A stretch of DNA of 64,000 nt from Paenirhodobacter ferrireducens (lineage in GTDB: Bacteria; Pseudomonadota; Alphaproteobacteria; Rhodobacterales; Rhodobacteraceae), in assembly GCF_004022265.1 (NCBI RefSeq), contig NZ_SAVB01000005.1, positions 142,877-206,876 of the forward strand. Reading direction: 5' to 3'. The notes beneath the pieces are model-generated. The model saw only the letters and a program-made list of their open reading frames with translations. It had not been told where the DNA came from and did no database searches. Below, piece by piece: positions 17,125 to 26,670 of this stretch (its first letter is position 1; every line of letters begins with the position of its first letter). The translations under genes and the position numbers were made by a program.

Positions 17125-18570
17125 ATGAGACGCCTTCGCAACGTCAAGATCGTGGCAACGCTTGGCCCCGCATCTTCTGATTACAAGACCATTCGCGCGC
17201 TGTTCGAGGCGGGCGCCGACGTGTTCCGGCTGAACATGAGCCACGGCACGCATGACGAGCAGCGCGCCCGCTTCGACATCATCCGCCAGATCGAGGCCGA
17301 CACCGGCCGCCCGGTCGCGGTGCTGGCCGACCTGCAGGGGCCGAAGCTGCGCGTTGGCACCTTTGCCGCGGGGGCGGCCGATCTGGAGGAGGGCGAGCGC
17401 TTCCGCTTCGACCTCGACCCGACCGAGGGCGACGGCCACCGCGTCTGCCTGCCGCATCCCGAGATCTTCGCGGCGCTGGTGCCCGGCACGCGGCTTCTGG
17501 TGAACGACGGCAAGATCCGGATGCGGGTCGAGGCCTGCGGCGCCGATTTCGCCGAGTGCACGGTGACGGTCGGTGGCACGATCTCGAACCGCAAGGGCGT
17601 GAACGTGCCCGACGTGGTGCTGCCGCTGGCCGCACTCTCCGACAAGGACCGCAAGGATCTGGAATTCGCCTGCGCGCTTGGCGTCGACTGGCTGGCGCTC
17701 AGCTTCGTGCAGCGCCCCGAGGACGTGATCGAGGCGCGCACGCTCGCCAGGGGCCGCGCCGCGGTGCTCTCGAAGATCGAGAAGCCCGCGGCCGAGAAGG
17801 CCTTCGACGAGATCCTCAAGGTCTCGGACGGGATCATGGTGGCGCGCGGTGACTTGGGCGTCGAGCTGCCGGTCGAGGCGGTGCCGCCGATCCAGAAGCG
17901 TCTCGTGCGCAAGTGCCGCTCGGCTGCCAAGCCGGTGATCGTCGCGACGCAGATGCTCGAAAGCATGATCGAAAGCCCGATGCCCACCCGCGCCGAGGTC
18001 TCGGACGTGGCGACGGCGATCTACGAAGGCGCCGACGCGATCATGCTGAGCGCCGAATCCGCCGCCGGTCGCTATCCGGTCGAGGCGGTGTCGACGATGA
18101 ACGCGGTGGCCCGCTCGGTCGAGAGCGACCCGACCTATCGCGAGGTGATCGAGGCCTCGCGGCTGGTCGCGCGCCAGACCATCGCCGACGGCATCGTGGC
18201 GGCGGCGCGTGAGATCGCCGAGGCCACCGACATCTCGGCAATCTGCTGCTATACGCAATCGGGCAAGACGGTGTCGCTCAGCGCGCGCGAACGGCCGCGG
18301 GTGCCGATCATCGCGCTGTCGCCGCTGCCGGCGACTCTGCGCAAGCTGTGTCTGTTCTGGGGCGTGCATGCGGTGCGCTGCGAGGAGGTGGAGCGCTTCA
18401 AGATGGCGGTGGTCAACGCCGCCCGCGCGGCGCGCGATTACGGCTTTGCCGACGAGAGCAACCAGATCGTGGTGATCGCGGGGGTGCCCTTCAACGTGCA
18501 GGGCACGACCAACATCCTGCGTGTCGCGCCCTGCGACGAGCGGTTGATCTTCCGCACCGACCCGGAATAG
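17125..18570 (+). CDS. pyk: Pyruvate kinase
   Basis: A 481-residue pyruvate kinase, full length. It transfers phosphate from phosphoenolpyruvate to ADP, the last step of lower glycolysis. Visible are KIVATLGPASS at the start, FRLNMSHG, the Mg/PEP site in LSKIEKPAA (catalytic Lys), MVARGDLGVELP, and ATQMLESMIESPMPTRAEVSDVA, followed by the C-terminal domain. The start MRRLRNVK follows a GGATCGAGGA site; the open frame extends upstream through the shadow of the amidohydrolase gene and is not used. It diverges from the amidohydrolase gene. Confidence 0.96.
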   Translation: MRRLRNVKIVATLGPASSDYKTIRALFEAGADVFRLNMSHGTHDEQRARFDIIRQIEADTGRPVAVLADLQGPKLRVGTFAAGAADLEEGERFRFDLDPTEGDGHRVCLPHPEIFAALVPGTRLLVNDGKIRMRVEACGADFAECTVTVGGTISNRKGVNVPDVVLPLAALSDKDRKDLEFACALGVDWLALSFVQRPEDVIEARTLARGRAAVLSKIEKPAAEKAFDEILKVSDGIMVARGDLGVELPVEAVPPIQKRLVRKCRSAAKPVIVATQMLESMIESPMPTRAEVSDVATAIYEGADAIMLSAESAAGRYPVEAVSTMNAVARSVESDPTYREVIEASRLVARQTIADGIVAAAREIAEATDISAICCYTQSGKTVSLSARERPRVPIIALSPLPATLRKLCLFWGVHAVRCEEVERFKMAVVNAARAARDYGFADESNQIVVIAGVPFNVQGTTNILRVAPCDERLIFRTDPE

Positions 18571-18607
18571 CCTGATCCGCAGGCCGGCTGCGGGGGGAGG
18601 GGGCGCG

Positions 18608-18835
18608 ATGATCGACAGTGACTTTCTGCTGGTGGGAGGGCTGCTGATCGCGGCCTTTGCCATTCCCGCGGCCGTCTCGGCCTTTTCCGAAAGCCGGCCG
18701 CCGCGGGCGGCGGCGGTGGCGCTGGCGCTTGGCGGGGTGCTGATCGTGGCGGCGGTGCTGCAACGGCCCACGGGCTACAGCCCGGCGCAGATCCCCGCGG
18801 CCTTTGCCCGGGTGCTGGCGCGGCTGCTGCACTGA
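18608..18835 (+). CDS. Small two-helix membrane protein
   Basis: A 75-residue protein with two predicted membrane helices (about residues 6-24 and 34-50) and a short basic tail. A GGGGGAGGGGGC stretch precedes the ATG. It lies 37 bp after pyk and may be cotranscribed. Short membrane proteins directly after pyk are seen in related bacteria, but I do not recognise a named family and propose no function. Confidence 0.65.
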   Translation: MIDSDFLLVGGLLIAAFAIPAAVSAFSESRPPRAAAVALALGGVLIVAAVLQRPTGYSPAQIPAAFARVLARLLH

Positions 18836-18979
18836 GCCTGGACGCCGGGCGCGACGAAACGGGCGGATTTGCTCTTGCCAAACCGGCGGCGAGGCCCTAT
18901 CAGCCGCCCCCTGACCACCGTGCGGCCGGCCGATGAGGCATGCCGAGTCGCGCGTTCACTCTCACAAGAGGAGACGGAA

Positions 18980-19180
18980 ATGCCCAAGATGAAGACCAAA
19001 TCCGCTGCCAAGAAGCGGTTCAAATTCACCGCGACCGGCAAGGTCATTGCTGGCCCGGCCGGCAAGCGCCACGGCATGATCAAGCGCACGACCAAGTTCA
19101 TCCGCGACAGCGCGGGCACGATGATCCTGTCCGACTCGGACGCGAAGATCGTCAAGAAATACATGCCCTACAACCGCTGA
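18980..19180 (+). CDS. rpmI: 50S ribosomal protein L35
   Basis: A 66-residue L35 with the standard [14 protein letters not shown] start and lysine-rich body ending KKYMPYNR. It is part of the large ribosomal subunit. An AAGAGGAGA site lies just upstream. rplT follows by 15 bp; infC, which precedes rpmI in many bacteria, is not present here. Confidence 0.97.
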   Translation: MPKMKTKSAAKKRFKFTATGKVIAGPAGKRHGMIKRTTKFIRDSAGTMILSDSDAKIVKKYMPYNR

Positions 19181-19195
19181 ACGGAGGCCTGAACA

Positions 19196-19561
19196 ATGTC
19201 CCGCGTCAAATCCGGCAAGGTCACCCACGCCTCGCACAAGAAGGTCCTGAACAAGGCCAAGGGCTACTATTCGGCCCGTTCGCGCAACTTCCGCACGGCG
19301 ACCCAGGCGGTCGACAAGGCGAACCAGTACGCCACCCGTGACCGCAAGCAGCGCAAGCGCAACTTCCGCGCGCTGTGGATCCAGCGCATCAACGCCGCCG
19401 TGCGCGCGTTCGATGCCGAGATGACCTACTCGCGCTTCATCAACCTGCTCGCCAAGGCCGGCATCGAGGTCGACCGCAAGGTCCTCGCCGATCTCGCCAT
19501 CCACGAGCCGGAAGCCTTTGGTGCCATCGTCGAACAGGCGAAGGCTGCCGCGGCTGCGTAA
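19196..19561 (+). CDS. rplT: 50S ribosomal protein L20
   Basis: A 121-residue L20 with the basic N-terminal tail ([20 protein letters not shown]) and the [22 protein letters not shown] core. It binds 23S rRNA early in large-subunit assembly and in many bacteria represses its own operon. Cotranscribed with rpmI and followed by a strong terminator. Confidence 0.97.
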   Translation: MSRVKSGKVTHASHKKVLNKAKGYYSARSRNFRTATQAVDKANQYATRDRKQRKRNFRALWIQRINAAVRAFDAEMTYSRFINLLAKAGIEVDRKVLADLAIHEPEAFGAIVEQAKAAAAA

Positions 19562-19587
19562 TCTCCCGATCTCGGGATTGCATTTCG

Positions 19588-19625
19588 AACCCCGCGCCGG
19601 CGCTTCGCCGTGCGCGGGGTTTTTC
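19588..19625 (+). terminator. Intrinsic terminator after rplT
   Basis: AACCCCGCGC (19588-19597) pairs with GCGCGGGGTT (19612-19621), with an inner hairpin around CTTCG, followed by a run of T (GGTTTTTCG). Confidence 0.88.
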
Positions 19626-19692
19626 GTTTCACGCGCTTGAAATCGGGCCGGCGCACGCTTAGCACGGGCTCCGACCAGCCAGGAGAGAACAG

Positions 19693-20775
19693 ATGAACGC
19701 GCTCGACGAGCTCAAGGCGAAATATCTCGGGGGCATCGCGCAGGCCGGCGACGAGGCCGCCCTCGAAGAGCTGCGGCTTGCCGCGCTTGGCAAGAAGGGC
19801 GAGATCAGCCTGAAGATGCGCGAACTCGGGCAGATGAGCGCCGAGGAACGGCAGACCACCGGCGCCGCGCTGAACGTGCTGAAATCCGAGATCGACGCCG
19901 CGCTGCGGGCGAAGAAGGCCGCGCTCGCCGATGCCGCGCTCGATGCCCGGCTGGCGGCCGAATGGCTTGACGTGACGCTGCCCGGCCGGCCGCGGCCCGC
20001 GGGCACGATCCACCCGGTCAGCCAGGTGATGGACGAGGTCACGGCGATCTTCGCCGACATGGGCTTCGACGTCGCCGAGGGGCCGCAGATCGAAAGCGAC
20101 TGGTACAATTTCGACGCGCTGAACATCCCGCCCGAGCATCCGGCCCGGCAGGAGTTCGACACCTTTTTCATGGCACGCGACCCGGCCGACCCGCGCCCGC
20201 CGCATGTGCTGCGCACCCATACCTCGCCGGTGCAGATCCGCGCGATGGAGGCGAAGGGCGCACCCATTCGCGTGATCGCACCGGGCCGGGTTTACCGCAT
20301 GGACATGGACCAGACCCACGCGCCGATGTTCCATCAGGTCGAGGGCATGGCGATCGGCCGCGACATCTCGATGGCGAACCTGAAATGGACGCTCGAGGAA
20401 TTCTGCAAGGCCTTCTTCGAGGTGCCGAATGTCGAGCTGCGCTTCCGCGCCTCGCATTTCCCCTTCACCGAGCCCTCGGCCGAGGTCGACATCCGCTGCT
20501 CGTGGGAAGGCGGTCAGCTGAAGATCGGCGAGGGCGACAGCTGGCTTGAGATCCTCGGCTCGGGGATGATGCAGCCGAAGGTTCTGGCGGCGGGCGGGAT
20601 CGACCCGAACGAATGGCAGGGCTTTGCCTTCGGCATGGGCATCGACCGCATCGCGATGCTGAAATACGGCATCCCCGACCTACGCGCCTTCTTCGAGAGC
20701 GACCTGCGCTGGCTGAAGCACTATGGCTTCGCGCCGCTCGATCTGCCGACGGTGTTCGGGGGGCTGAGTAAGTAA
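19693..20775 (+). CDS. pheS: Phenylalanine-tRNA ligase subunit alpha
   Basis: A 360-residue PheS. With PheT it forms the alpha2-beta2 enzyme that charges tRNA-Phe. The coiled-coil N-terminus (about residues 1-85) is followed by class II synthetase motif 1 ([13 protein letters not shown]), motif 2 ([20 protein letters not shown]) and motif 3 ([22 protein letters not shown]). A GGAGAGAACAG site precedes the ATG. The stop TAA shares its last base with the ATG of an unrelated gene that separates it from pheT. Confidence 0.97.
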   Translation: MNALDELKAKYLGGIAQAGDEAALEELRLAALGKKGEISLKMRELGQMSAEERQTTGAALNVLKSEIDAALRAKKAALADAALDARLAAEWLDVTLPGRPRPAGTIHPVSQVMDEVTAIFADMGFDVAEGPQIESDWYNFDALNIPPEHPARQEFDTFFMARDPADPRPPHVLRTHTSPVQIRAMEAKGAPIRVIAPGRVYRMDMDQTHAPMFHQVEGMAIGRDISMANLKWTLEEFCKAFFEVPNVELRFRASHFPFTEPSAEVDIRCSWEGGQLKIGEGDSWLEILGSGMMQPKVLAAGGIDPNEWQGFAFGMGIDRIAMLKYGIPDLRAFFESDLRWLKHYGFAPLDLPTVFGGLSK

Positions 20776-21407
20776 TGGATTGGTTCGCCATCTGTTTCAT
20801 TACGGGTGTCTGGACTTTAGAGGGCATTGTGAAATGGCTGTGCATTGACCGCCTTGTCGGTCTGCCCCATTTCGCCATGGCTCCAGATTTCGGGCCGCTA
20901 AAACGTCGCTTGCACGCGTATGATCAGATGAAAAGGCATCCGAAGAAGTTCTGTGAGTTCGTGCCAGCCGAAGGCGACGATGGCCTTCTTTCCGGAGGGC
21001 AGCATGAAATTCTGTTGGGAGTGCTAAAGAAGGTTGAAGCGAAGAATGCTGTGCTGGCCACCTTCTGGTCAATCGTGATGGCGGCGCTAGTTGCGTTCGC
21101 ATTTAGCAGCTCTTGTGAACGTTTAGGTGTCTTCCCGATTTCACTGGTTGCGGTGTGCGCTCCATTCTTGACGGCGATCCTCCTTTGTGCGGTGCAGTTG
21201 GACCAAATCGACGCCAATCGAACTTTGGCCAGTTCATGCGAAGACATGGTCGTCGCGCAGAAGATGCAGGAAGCCCTGATGCTCGATCTCTTGAAGAAAG
21301 AAGCTGCGTTCCGCTTCTCTTGGCTTGGGGCGATGTTCTCTGTGTTGGCAGCCCTTGTTTTGAGCGGCTTGTTCGCGGCGCGGGCCTTTCCTGACATCTG
21401 GCCCTGA
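20775..21407 (+). CDS. Unknown three-helix membrane protein inserted between pheS and pheT
   Basis: A 210-residue protein of unrecognised family. Likely membrane helices are residues 94-111, 120-140 and 183-202, with a possible hydrophobic stretch at 4-20. Charged amphipathic stretches lie at 73-92 and 152-180, the latter ending DLLKKEAAFRF just before the last helix. This layout (helix, two close membrane spans, long helix with a Lys, third span) recalls the SLATT and Pycsar-effector (PycTM) membrane proteins of bacterial defence systems, but that is inference. GC and codon use are clearly lower than in pheS and pheT. The ATG overlaps the pheS stop by one base, and pheT starts 14 bp after its stop, so it rides in the operon. 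Confidence 0.8.
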   Translation: MDWFAICFITGVWTLEGIVKWLCIDRLVGLPHFAMAPDFGPLKRRLHAYDQMKRHPKKFCEFVPAEGDDGLLSGGQHEILLGVLKKVEAKNAVLATFWSIVMAALVAFAFSSSCERLGVFPISLVAVCAPFLTAILLCAVQLDQIDANRTLASSCEDMVVAQKMQEALMLDLLKKEAAFRFSWLGAMFSVLAALVLSGLFAARAFPDIWP

Positions 21408-21421
21408 AAGGAAACTAGAAA

Positions 21422-23842
21422 ATGAGATTCACCCTCTCCTGGCTGAAAGACCATCTCGAGACCTCGGCCACCGTGGACGAGATCGCCGAGGCGCTCACCG
21501 ACCTCGGGCTCGAGGTCGAGGAGGTCGTGAACCCGGCCGCGAAACTTGCCCCCTTCACCATCGCCAAGGTGCTGAAGGCCGAAAAGCACCCCGACGCCGA
21601 CAAGCTGCGCGTCTGTCAGGTGCTGACCGACGAGGGCGAGAAGACCATCGTCTGCGGTGCGCCGAATGCGCGGGCGGGGATCACCGTCGTGCTGGCGAAA
21701 CCGGGCGACTATGTGCCGGGCCTCGATGTCACCCTCGGCATCGGCAAGATCCGCGGTGTCGAAAGCGCCGGCATGATGTGCTCGGAGCGCGAGCTGGAGC
21801 TTTCGGACGAGCATAACGGCATCATCGAGCTGCCCGAGGACAGCCTGAATTCCGAGGTCGGCTGCAAGTTCACCGACTGGCTGGCTGAGAACCGTCCGGC
21901 GGCGGTCGACCCGATGTTCCACATCAAGATCACCCCGAACCGCCCCGATGCGCTTGGCGTGCGTGGCGTGGCGCGCGACCTTGCGGCGCGCGGGCTTGGC
22001 GTGCTGAAGCCGCTGGTGGTCGAGACGGTGCCCGGCGGCTTTGCCTGCCCGGTCGCGGTCGAGATCGACGCGGGCCTGAAGGAAAAGGGCTGCCCGGTCT
22101 TTGCCGGCCGCCTGATCCGCGGCGTGAAGAACGGGCCGAGCCCGGCCTGGCTGCAGGCGCGGCTGATTGCGATCGGGCTGCGGCCGATCTCGACACTGGT
22201 CGATGTCACCAACTTCTTCACCTATGACCTGAACCGCCCGCTGCACGTCTTCGACGCGGCGAAGGTGCAGGGCAAGGTGCGGATCGTCCCGGCCCAGGGC
22301 GGCGAGGAGCTGCTGGCGCTTGACGGCAAGACCTACACCCTTGCCCCGGGCCAGATGGTGATCGTCGACGACAAGGGGCCGGAAAGCCTGGCGGGCATCA
22401 TGGGCGGCGAGCTTTCGGGTTGTGACGAGACGACCGTCGATGTCTTCCTCGAGAGCGCCTATTGGGACCCGATCACCATCGCCGCCACCGGCCGCGCGCT
22501 GAAGATCACCTCGGATGCGCGCTATCGCTTCGAGCGTGGCGTGGACCCCGAGTTCACCCTGCCGGGCCTCGAACTCGCGACGCAGATGGTGCTTGACCTG
22601 TGCGGTGGCGAGGCCTCGGAGGTGGTGGTCGACGGCGCCGTGCCCGACACGTCGCGCGCCTACCGGCTCGACCCGGCGCGGGTGATTTCGCTGGTCGGCA
22701 TGGAGATCCCCGAGGCGGAACAGCGCCGCACGCTCGAGGCGCTCGGCTTCACCTTCGCGGGCGACATGGCCGCCCCGCCGAGCTGGCGCCCCGATGTGCA
22801 GGGCGAGGCCGATCTGGTCGAGGAAGTGGCGCGTGTCGCCTCGCTCTCGAAGCTGGTGGGCAAGCCGATGCCGCGCGAGACGACCGGCGTGCCGGGGCCG
22901 ATCCTGACCCCCGCGCAGGTGCGCGAGAAGACCGCGCGGCGCACGATCGCGGCGCTCGGCTACAACGAATGCGTCACCTACAGCTTCATCGACGGCGCCG
23001 CCGCGGCGATGTTCGGCGGCGGGTCCGAGGCGATGCGGATCGAGAACCCGATCAGCTCGGAAATGACGCATATGCGTCCCGACCTGCTGCCCGGCCTGCT
23101 GGCGGCGGCGGCGCGTAACCAGGCGCGCGGCTTTGCCGATCTGGCGCTCTTCGAGGTCGGTCCCGCCTTCATCGGCGGCGAGCCGGGCGATCAGGTGACG
23201 CAGGCGACCGGGCTTCTGGTCGGCGCGCGTGCGGCCCGCGACCCCTGGGGCTCGCGCCGGCCGGTCGACGTCTATGACGCCAAGGCCGATGTCGAGGCGG
23301 TGCTGGCCGCGATCGGCGCGCCGGCGCGGGTGCAGATCAACCGCAAGCTCGACGCCTGGTGGCATCCGGGCCGCTCGGGCAACATCGCGCTTGGTCCGAA
23401 TGTGCTGGCGACCTTCGGCGAGGTGCACCCCCGCGTGCTGCGCGAGATGGGGGTGAAGGGCGCGGCGGTGGCCTTCACCATCCGTCTCGCCAACATCCCC
23501 TTCCCGAAGGCGAAGACGCCGACCCGTCCGGCCCTTGCCCTGCACGATCTGCACGCGGTCGAGCGCGACTTCGCCTTCGTCGTCGATGCCTCGGTCGAGG
23601 CGATGACGGCGGTGAACGCGGCCCTTGGTGCCGACAAGGCGCTGATCGAGGCGGTCTCGGTCTTCGACGCCTTCACCGGCCCGAAGGCGGAAGAGCAGAT
23701 GGGCGCCGGCAAGAAGTCGATCGCGCTCGCTGTCCGGCTGCAGCCGAAGGACAAGACCCTGACCGATGCCGAGATCGAGGCGGTGTCCGCCAAGATCGTC
23801 GACAAGGTGGCCAAGGCCACCGGCGGCAGCCTGCGCAAGTGA
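21422..23842 (+). CDS. pheT: Phenylalanine-tRNA ligase subunit beta
   Basis: An 806-residue PheT of normal length. Domains in order: the tRNA-binding OB-fold (about residues 40-150), B3/4 editing domain (about 210-400), B5 (about 405-475), the catalytic-like core with VTYSFID, and the C-terminal ferredoxin-like anticodon-binding domain ending AKATGGSLRK. Its site GAAAGGAAAC lies in the tail of the inserted upstream gene, so pheT translation may depend on that junction. Confidence 0.97.
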   Translation: MRFTLSWLKDHLETSATVDEIAEALTDLGLEVEEVVNPAAKLAPFTIAKVLKAEKHPDADKLRVCQVLTDEGEKTIVCGAPNARAGITVVLAKPGDYVPGLDVTLGIGKIRGVESAGMMCSERELELSDEHNGIIELPEDSLNSEVGCKFTDWLAENRPAAVDPMFHIKITPNRPDALGVRGVARDLAARGLGVLKPLVVETVPGGFACPVAVEIDAGLKEKGCPVFAGRLIRGVKNGPSPAWLQARLIAIGLRPISTLVDVTNFFTYDLNRPLHVFDAAKVQGKVRIVPAQGGEELLALDGKTYTLAPGQMVIVDDKGPESLAGIMGGELSGCDETTVDVFLESAYWDPITIAATGRALKITSDARYRFERGVDPEFTLPGLELATQMVLDLCGGEASEVVVDGAVPDTSRAYRLDPARVISLVGMEIPEAEQRRTLEALGFTFAGDMAAPPSWRPDVQGEADLVEEVARVASLSKLVGKPMPRETTGVPGPILTPAQVREKTARRTIAALGYNECVTYSFIDGAAAAMFGGGSEAMRIENPISSEMTHMRPDLLPGLLAAAARNQARGFADLALFEVGPAFIGGEPGDQVTQATGLLVGARAARDPWGSRRPVDVYDAKADVEAVLAAIGAPARVQINRKLDAWWHPGRSGNIALGPNVLATFGEVHPRVLREMGVKGAAVAFTIRLANIPFPKAKTPTRPALALHDLHAVERDFAFVVDASVEAMTAVNAALGADKALIEAVSVFDAFTGPKAEEQMGAGKKSIALAVRLQPKDKTLTDAEIEAVSAKIVDKVAKATGGSLRK

Positions 23843-23922
23843 CGCCGCGGCGCTGACTTCGCGTCACGCTATCCGGTCCTGAAAATCCCGTTAGGCTCCT
23901 CTCCCATTGGGGGAGGAGCCTG

Positions 23923-25536
23923 ATGATTTTTGACTATCTGATCTTGGGTGGCGGCTCGGCCGGCGCCGTTCTGGCCGCGCGTCTGAGCGAGGATCCGGCG
24001 CTGCGGGTCTGTCTGGTCGAGGCCGGGACCGAGGCGCGCGACATCTTCGTGCGCGCGCCGGCGCTGGTCGCGGCGATGGTGCCGGGGCGACCGCCGATTC
24101 ACAACTGGGCGTTCCAGACCGTGCCGCAGCCGGGGCTGGACGGGCGGCGGGGGTTTCAGCCGCGGGGCAGGGGGCTCGGTGGCTCGTCCGCGATCAACGC
24201 GATGCTCTATATCCGCGGCCGTCCCTCGGATTACGACGCCTGGGCCGAGGCCGGGGCGGAGGGCTGGAGCTGGGACGACTGCCGGCCGCATTTCCTTGCC
24301 GCCGAGCGCAACATGCGCGGGGCGTCGGAGTGGCACGGCGATGCGGGGCCGCTTCAGGTCGGCGACCAGCGCCGGCCGCGGCCGGCGACCCGTGCCTTCG
24401 TCGAGGCCTGTGCCGCCGTCGGCTGCGCGCCGAATGACGATTTCAACGGGGCGGAGCAGGAGGGCGCGGGGCTTTACCAGGTCACGCAATTCTGGGACGG
24501 GCCGCGCAAGGGCGAGCGCTGTTCCGCGGCGGCGGCCTATCTGCACCCGGTGATGGCGCGGCCGAACCTGACCGTGCTGACCCGCGCGCGGGCCGAACGG
24601 CTGCTGCTCGCCGAGGGGCGGGCGACGGGCGCACTCGTCCGCCGCGGCCGGCGTCATCTGCGGATCGAGGCGCGGCGCGAGGTGATCGTCTCGGCCGGCG
24701 CCTTCGGCTCGCCGCAGTTGTTGATGCTGTCGGGGATCGGCCCGGCCGAGCATCTGCGCGAGCACGGCATCACCCCGGTGCACGACCTGCCCGGGGTGGG
24801 GGCGAACCTGCAAGACCACCTCGATTACATCGTCTCCTATACCTCGCCGCGGCCCGATGTGGTCGGGCTGAACCCGGCGGGGTTGTGGCGCATGGCGCGC
24901 GCTGCCGGTTTCTGGAAACGGCACGGCGAGGGGCTTTTCGCCTCGCCGATGGCCGAGGGGGCGGCTTTCCTGCGTTCGGAACCGGGGCTCGCCGAGCCCG
25001 ATCTGCAGCTCCACTTCGTCGTCGGCATCGTCGACCGGCACATGCGCCGCCCACATCTGGCGGATGGCTGGTCGGCCCATGTCTGCGCGCTGCGGCCGTT
25101 CTCGCGCGGGACGGTGCGGCTCGCCTCAGACGACCCGCGGGCCGCGCCGGCGATCGACCCGGCCTTCCTCAGTGATCCGCGTGATGCGGCGCTGCTGCTG
25201 AAGGGGGCGCGGCTTCTCGACGCCATCGCCGGGGCGGAACCGCTGGCGCCGTGGCGCGGGCGGCGGCTTTATCCGCACGACGGCAGCGACGCCGGGCTGA
25301 TGGCCGACATCCGCGCGCGCGCCGACACGATCTATCACCCGGTCGGCACCTGCCGGATGGGGCGCGACGCGATGGCGGTGACGGACGCAAAGCTGCGGGT
25401 GCACGGCATCGCCGGGCTGCGGGTGGTCGATGCCTCGGTGATGCCGAGCCTGATCGGCGGCAATACCAACGCGCCGACGATCATGATCGCCGAGCGCGCG
25501 GCGGGCTTCATCCGCGCCGATCGGAGGGGTGATTGA
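23923..25536 (+). CDS. GMC family FAD-dependent oxidoreductase (choline/alcohol dehydrogenase-like)
   Basis: A 537-residue GMC oxidoreductase. The FAD dinucleotide site is GGGSAG (residues 9-14) with the ribose-binding Glu in VEAG. GMC signature 1 is around GRGLGGSSAINAMLYIRG, signature 2 around GAFGSPQLLMLSGIGP, and the C-terminal active-site region is YHPVGTCRMG and GNTNAPTIM. Members oxidise choline, alkanols or sugars. No betaine genes are near, so the substrate is open; short- or medium-chain alcohols are as likely as choline. It is monocistronic and overlaps the convergent GFA gene by 29 bp. Confidence 0.87.
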   Translation: MIFDYLILGGGSAGAVLAARLSEDPALRVCLVEAGTEARDIFVRAPALVAAMVPGRPPIHNWAFQTVPQPGLDGRRGFQPRGRGLGGSSAINAMLYIRGRPSDYDAWAEAGAEGWSWDDCRPHFLAAERNMRGASEWHGDAGPLQVGDQRRPRPATRAFVEACAAVGCAPNDDFNGAEQEGAGLYQVTQFWDGPRKGERCSAAAAYLHPVMARPNLTVLTRARAERLLLAEGRATGALVRRGRRHLRIEARREVIVSAGAFGSPQLLMLSGIGPAEHLREHGITPVHDLPGVGANLQDHLDYIVSYTSPRPDVVGLNPAGLWRMARAAGFWKRHGEGLFASPMAEGAAFLRSEPGLAEPDLQLHFVVGIVDRHMRRPHLADGWSAHVCALRPFSRGTVRLASDDPRAAPAIDPAFLSDPRDAALLLKGARLLDAIAGAEPLAPWRGRRLYPHDGSDAGLMADIRARADTIYHPVGTCRMGRDAMAVTDAKLRVHGIAGLRVVDASVMPSLIGGNTNAPTIMIAERAAGFIRADRRGD

Positions 25537-25894
25537 CCCCGTCCGACCACGGCACGGGGTCAAGGTCGCGCGGGTTCACGCCCTCGAGGCAGCCCGCGTT
25601 CACCCCGTATTCGTTCGGGTTCGAGCGGCGCTGGTGGTGGGTGTAGATGCCGCAGGTCTTGCAAAACCAGTGCTTCGCCGTCTGCGTGCCGAACTGGTAG
25701 AGGGTCAGGTTCTCGGCCCCCTTCACGATGCGGAGGCCGTCGAGCGGGGCCGAGACGGCCACCGCGCCGCGCCGGCGGCAGAAGGAACAGTCGCAGCGCC
25801 GCTTCGTGTTCAGCCCGTCCGAAAGCGTCACCTCGATCTCGACGGCGCCACAATGGCAGGTCAGGCGGTGGGGTGTGCGGATCTCGGGCAGCAT
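25508..25894 (-). CDS. GFA family (glutathione-dependent formaldehyde-activating enzyme-like) protein
   Basis: A 128-residue zinc protein of the GFA/CENP-V fold. The metal ligands are in TCHCGAVEI, CDCSFCRRRGA and FCKTCGIYTHH. True Gfa condenses glutathione with formaldehyde, but most GFA-fold proteins have no proven activity, so only the family is claimed. The ATG shares one base with the rhomboid gene's TGA stop, indicating coupled translation. Its 3' end overlaps the convergent GMC gene. Confidence 0.85.
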   Translation of the reverse strand: MLPEIRTPHRLTCHCGAVEIEVTLSDGLNTKRRCDCSFCRRRGAVAVSAPLDGLRIVKGAENLTLYQFGTQTAKHWFCKTCGIYTHHQRRSNPNEYGVNAGCLEGVNPRDLDPVPWSDGVNHPSDRRG

Positions 25895-26625
25895 CAGCGC
25901 CTCCTGCGGCGCACCACGGGGATCGTGGTGCGGATATATTCGATGTCGGGATGCGGCGGCCGGCCATGGGTGCGGGCCCAGAAGCCCGGCCCGCCCATGC
26001 GCAGGAAATGCGGCACGCACAGCACGAGGCCGGCAAGGAAGCCGCCGATATGCGCCCAATAGGCGACGCCGCCGGTGAGGCTCGTCTCGGTGCTGCCGAT
26101 CACCTGCAGCCCGAACCAGACCCCCAGCACGATCCAGGCGGGGATGGTGAAGATCCGGAAGAAGATGATGAAGATGATCAGCACGTCGACGCGGGCGCGC
26201 GGGAACATCAGCAGATAGCCCCCCATCACCCCGGCGATCGCGCCCGAGGCGCCGACCATCGGGATCGTGCTGGTCGGATCGATGGCGATCTGGGCCCCGG
26301 CCGCGGCGAGGCCCGAGAGCAGATAGAAGGCGAGGAAGCCGAGGGGGCCGAACTGATCCTCGAGATTGTCGCCGAAGACCCACAGGAACAGCATGTTGCC
26401 GCCCACATGCATCAGGCTCGCGTGCAGGAACATATGGGTGAAAAGGCCCCACAGCCACGCGCCTTGCGACACCGCCGCGGGATAGAGCGCGCCGGCCTGC
26501 CACAGCCCCTCAAGGTTGCCACCCCAGGGCGCGGTCAGCAGGTACAGGAACAGGTTGATCGCGATCAGGCCCCGGGTGATCCAGGGCGTGCGCATCGAGG
26601 GGTTGTGGTCGCGGATCGGGAACAT
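25894..26625 (-). CDS. Rhomboid family intramembrane serine protease
   Basis: A 243-residue rhomboid with six to seven membrane helices. The catalytic dyad is visible as S127 in GASGAI and H192 in AYWAHIGGF; the supporting HxxxN motif is H73-VGG-N77. Such enzymes cut substrate proteins within the membrane; the substrate is unknown. The C-terminus is cytosolic and Arg-rich (TTIPVVRRRRR). It is followed by an overlapping GFA gene, a pair also seen together in related genomes as far as I recall. Confidence 0.92.
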   Translation of the reverse strand: MFPIRDHNPSMRTPWITRGLIAINLFLYLLTAPWGGNLEGLWQAGALYPAAVSQGAWLWGLFTHMFLHASLMHVGGNMLFLWVFGDNLEDQFGPLGFLAFYLLSGLAAAGAQIAIDPTSTIPMVGASGAIAGVMGGYLLMFPRARVDVLIIFIIFFRIFTIPAWIVLGVWFGLQVIGSTETSLTGGVAYWAHIGGFLAGLVLCVPHFLRMGGPGFWARTHGRPPHPDIEYIRTTIPVVRRRRR

Positions 26626-26670
26626 GGGCCGAGAGTTTCCGATCCGCCCCGCGCCGTCAAGCGAGCGCGG

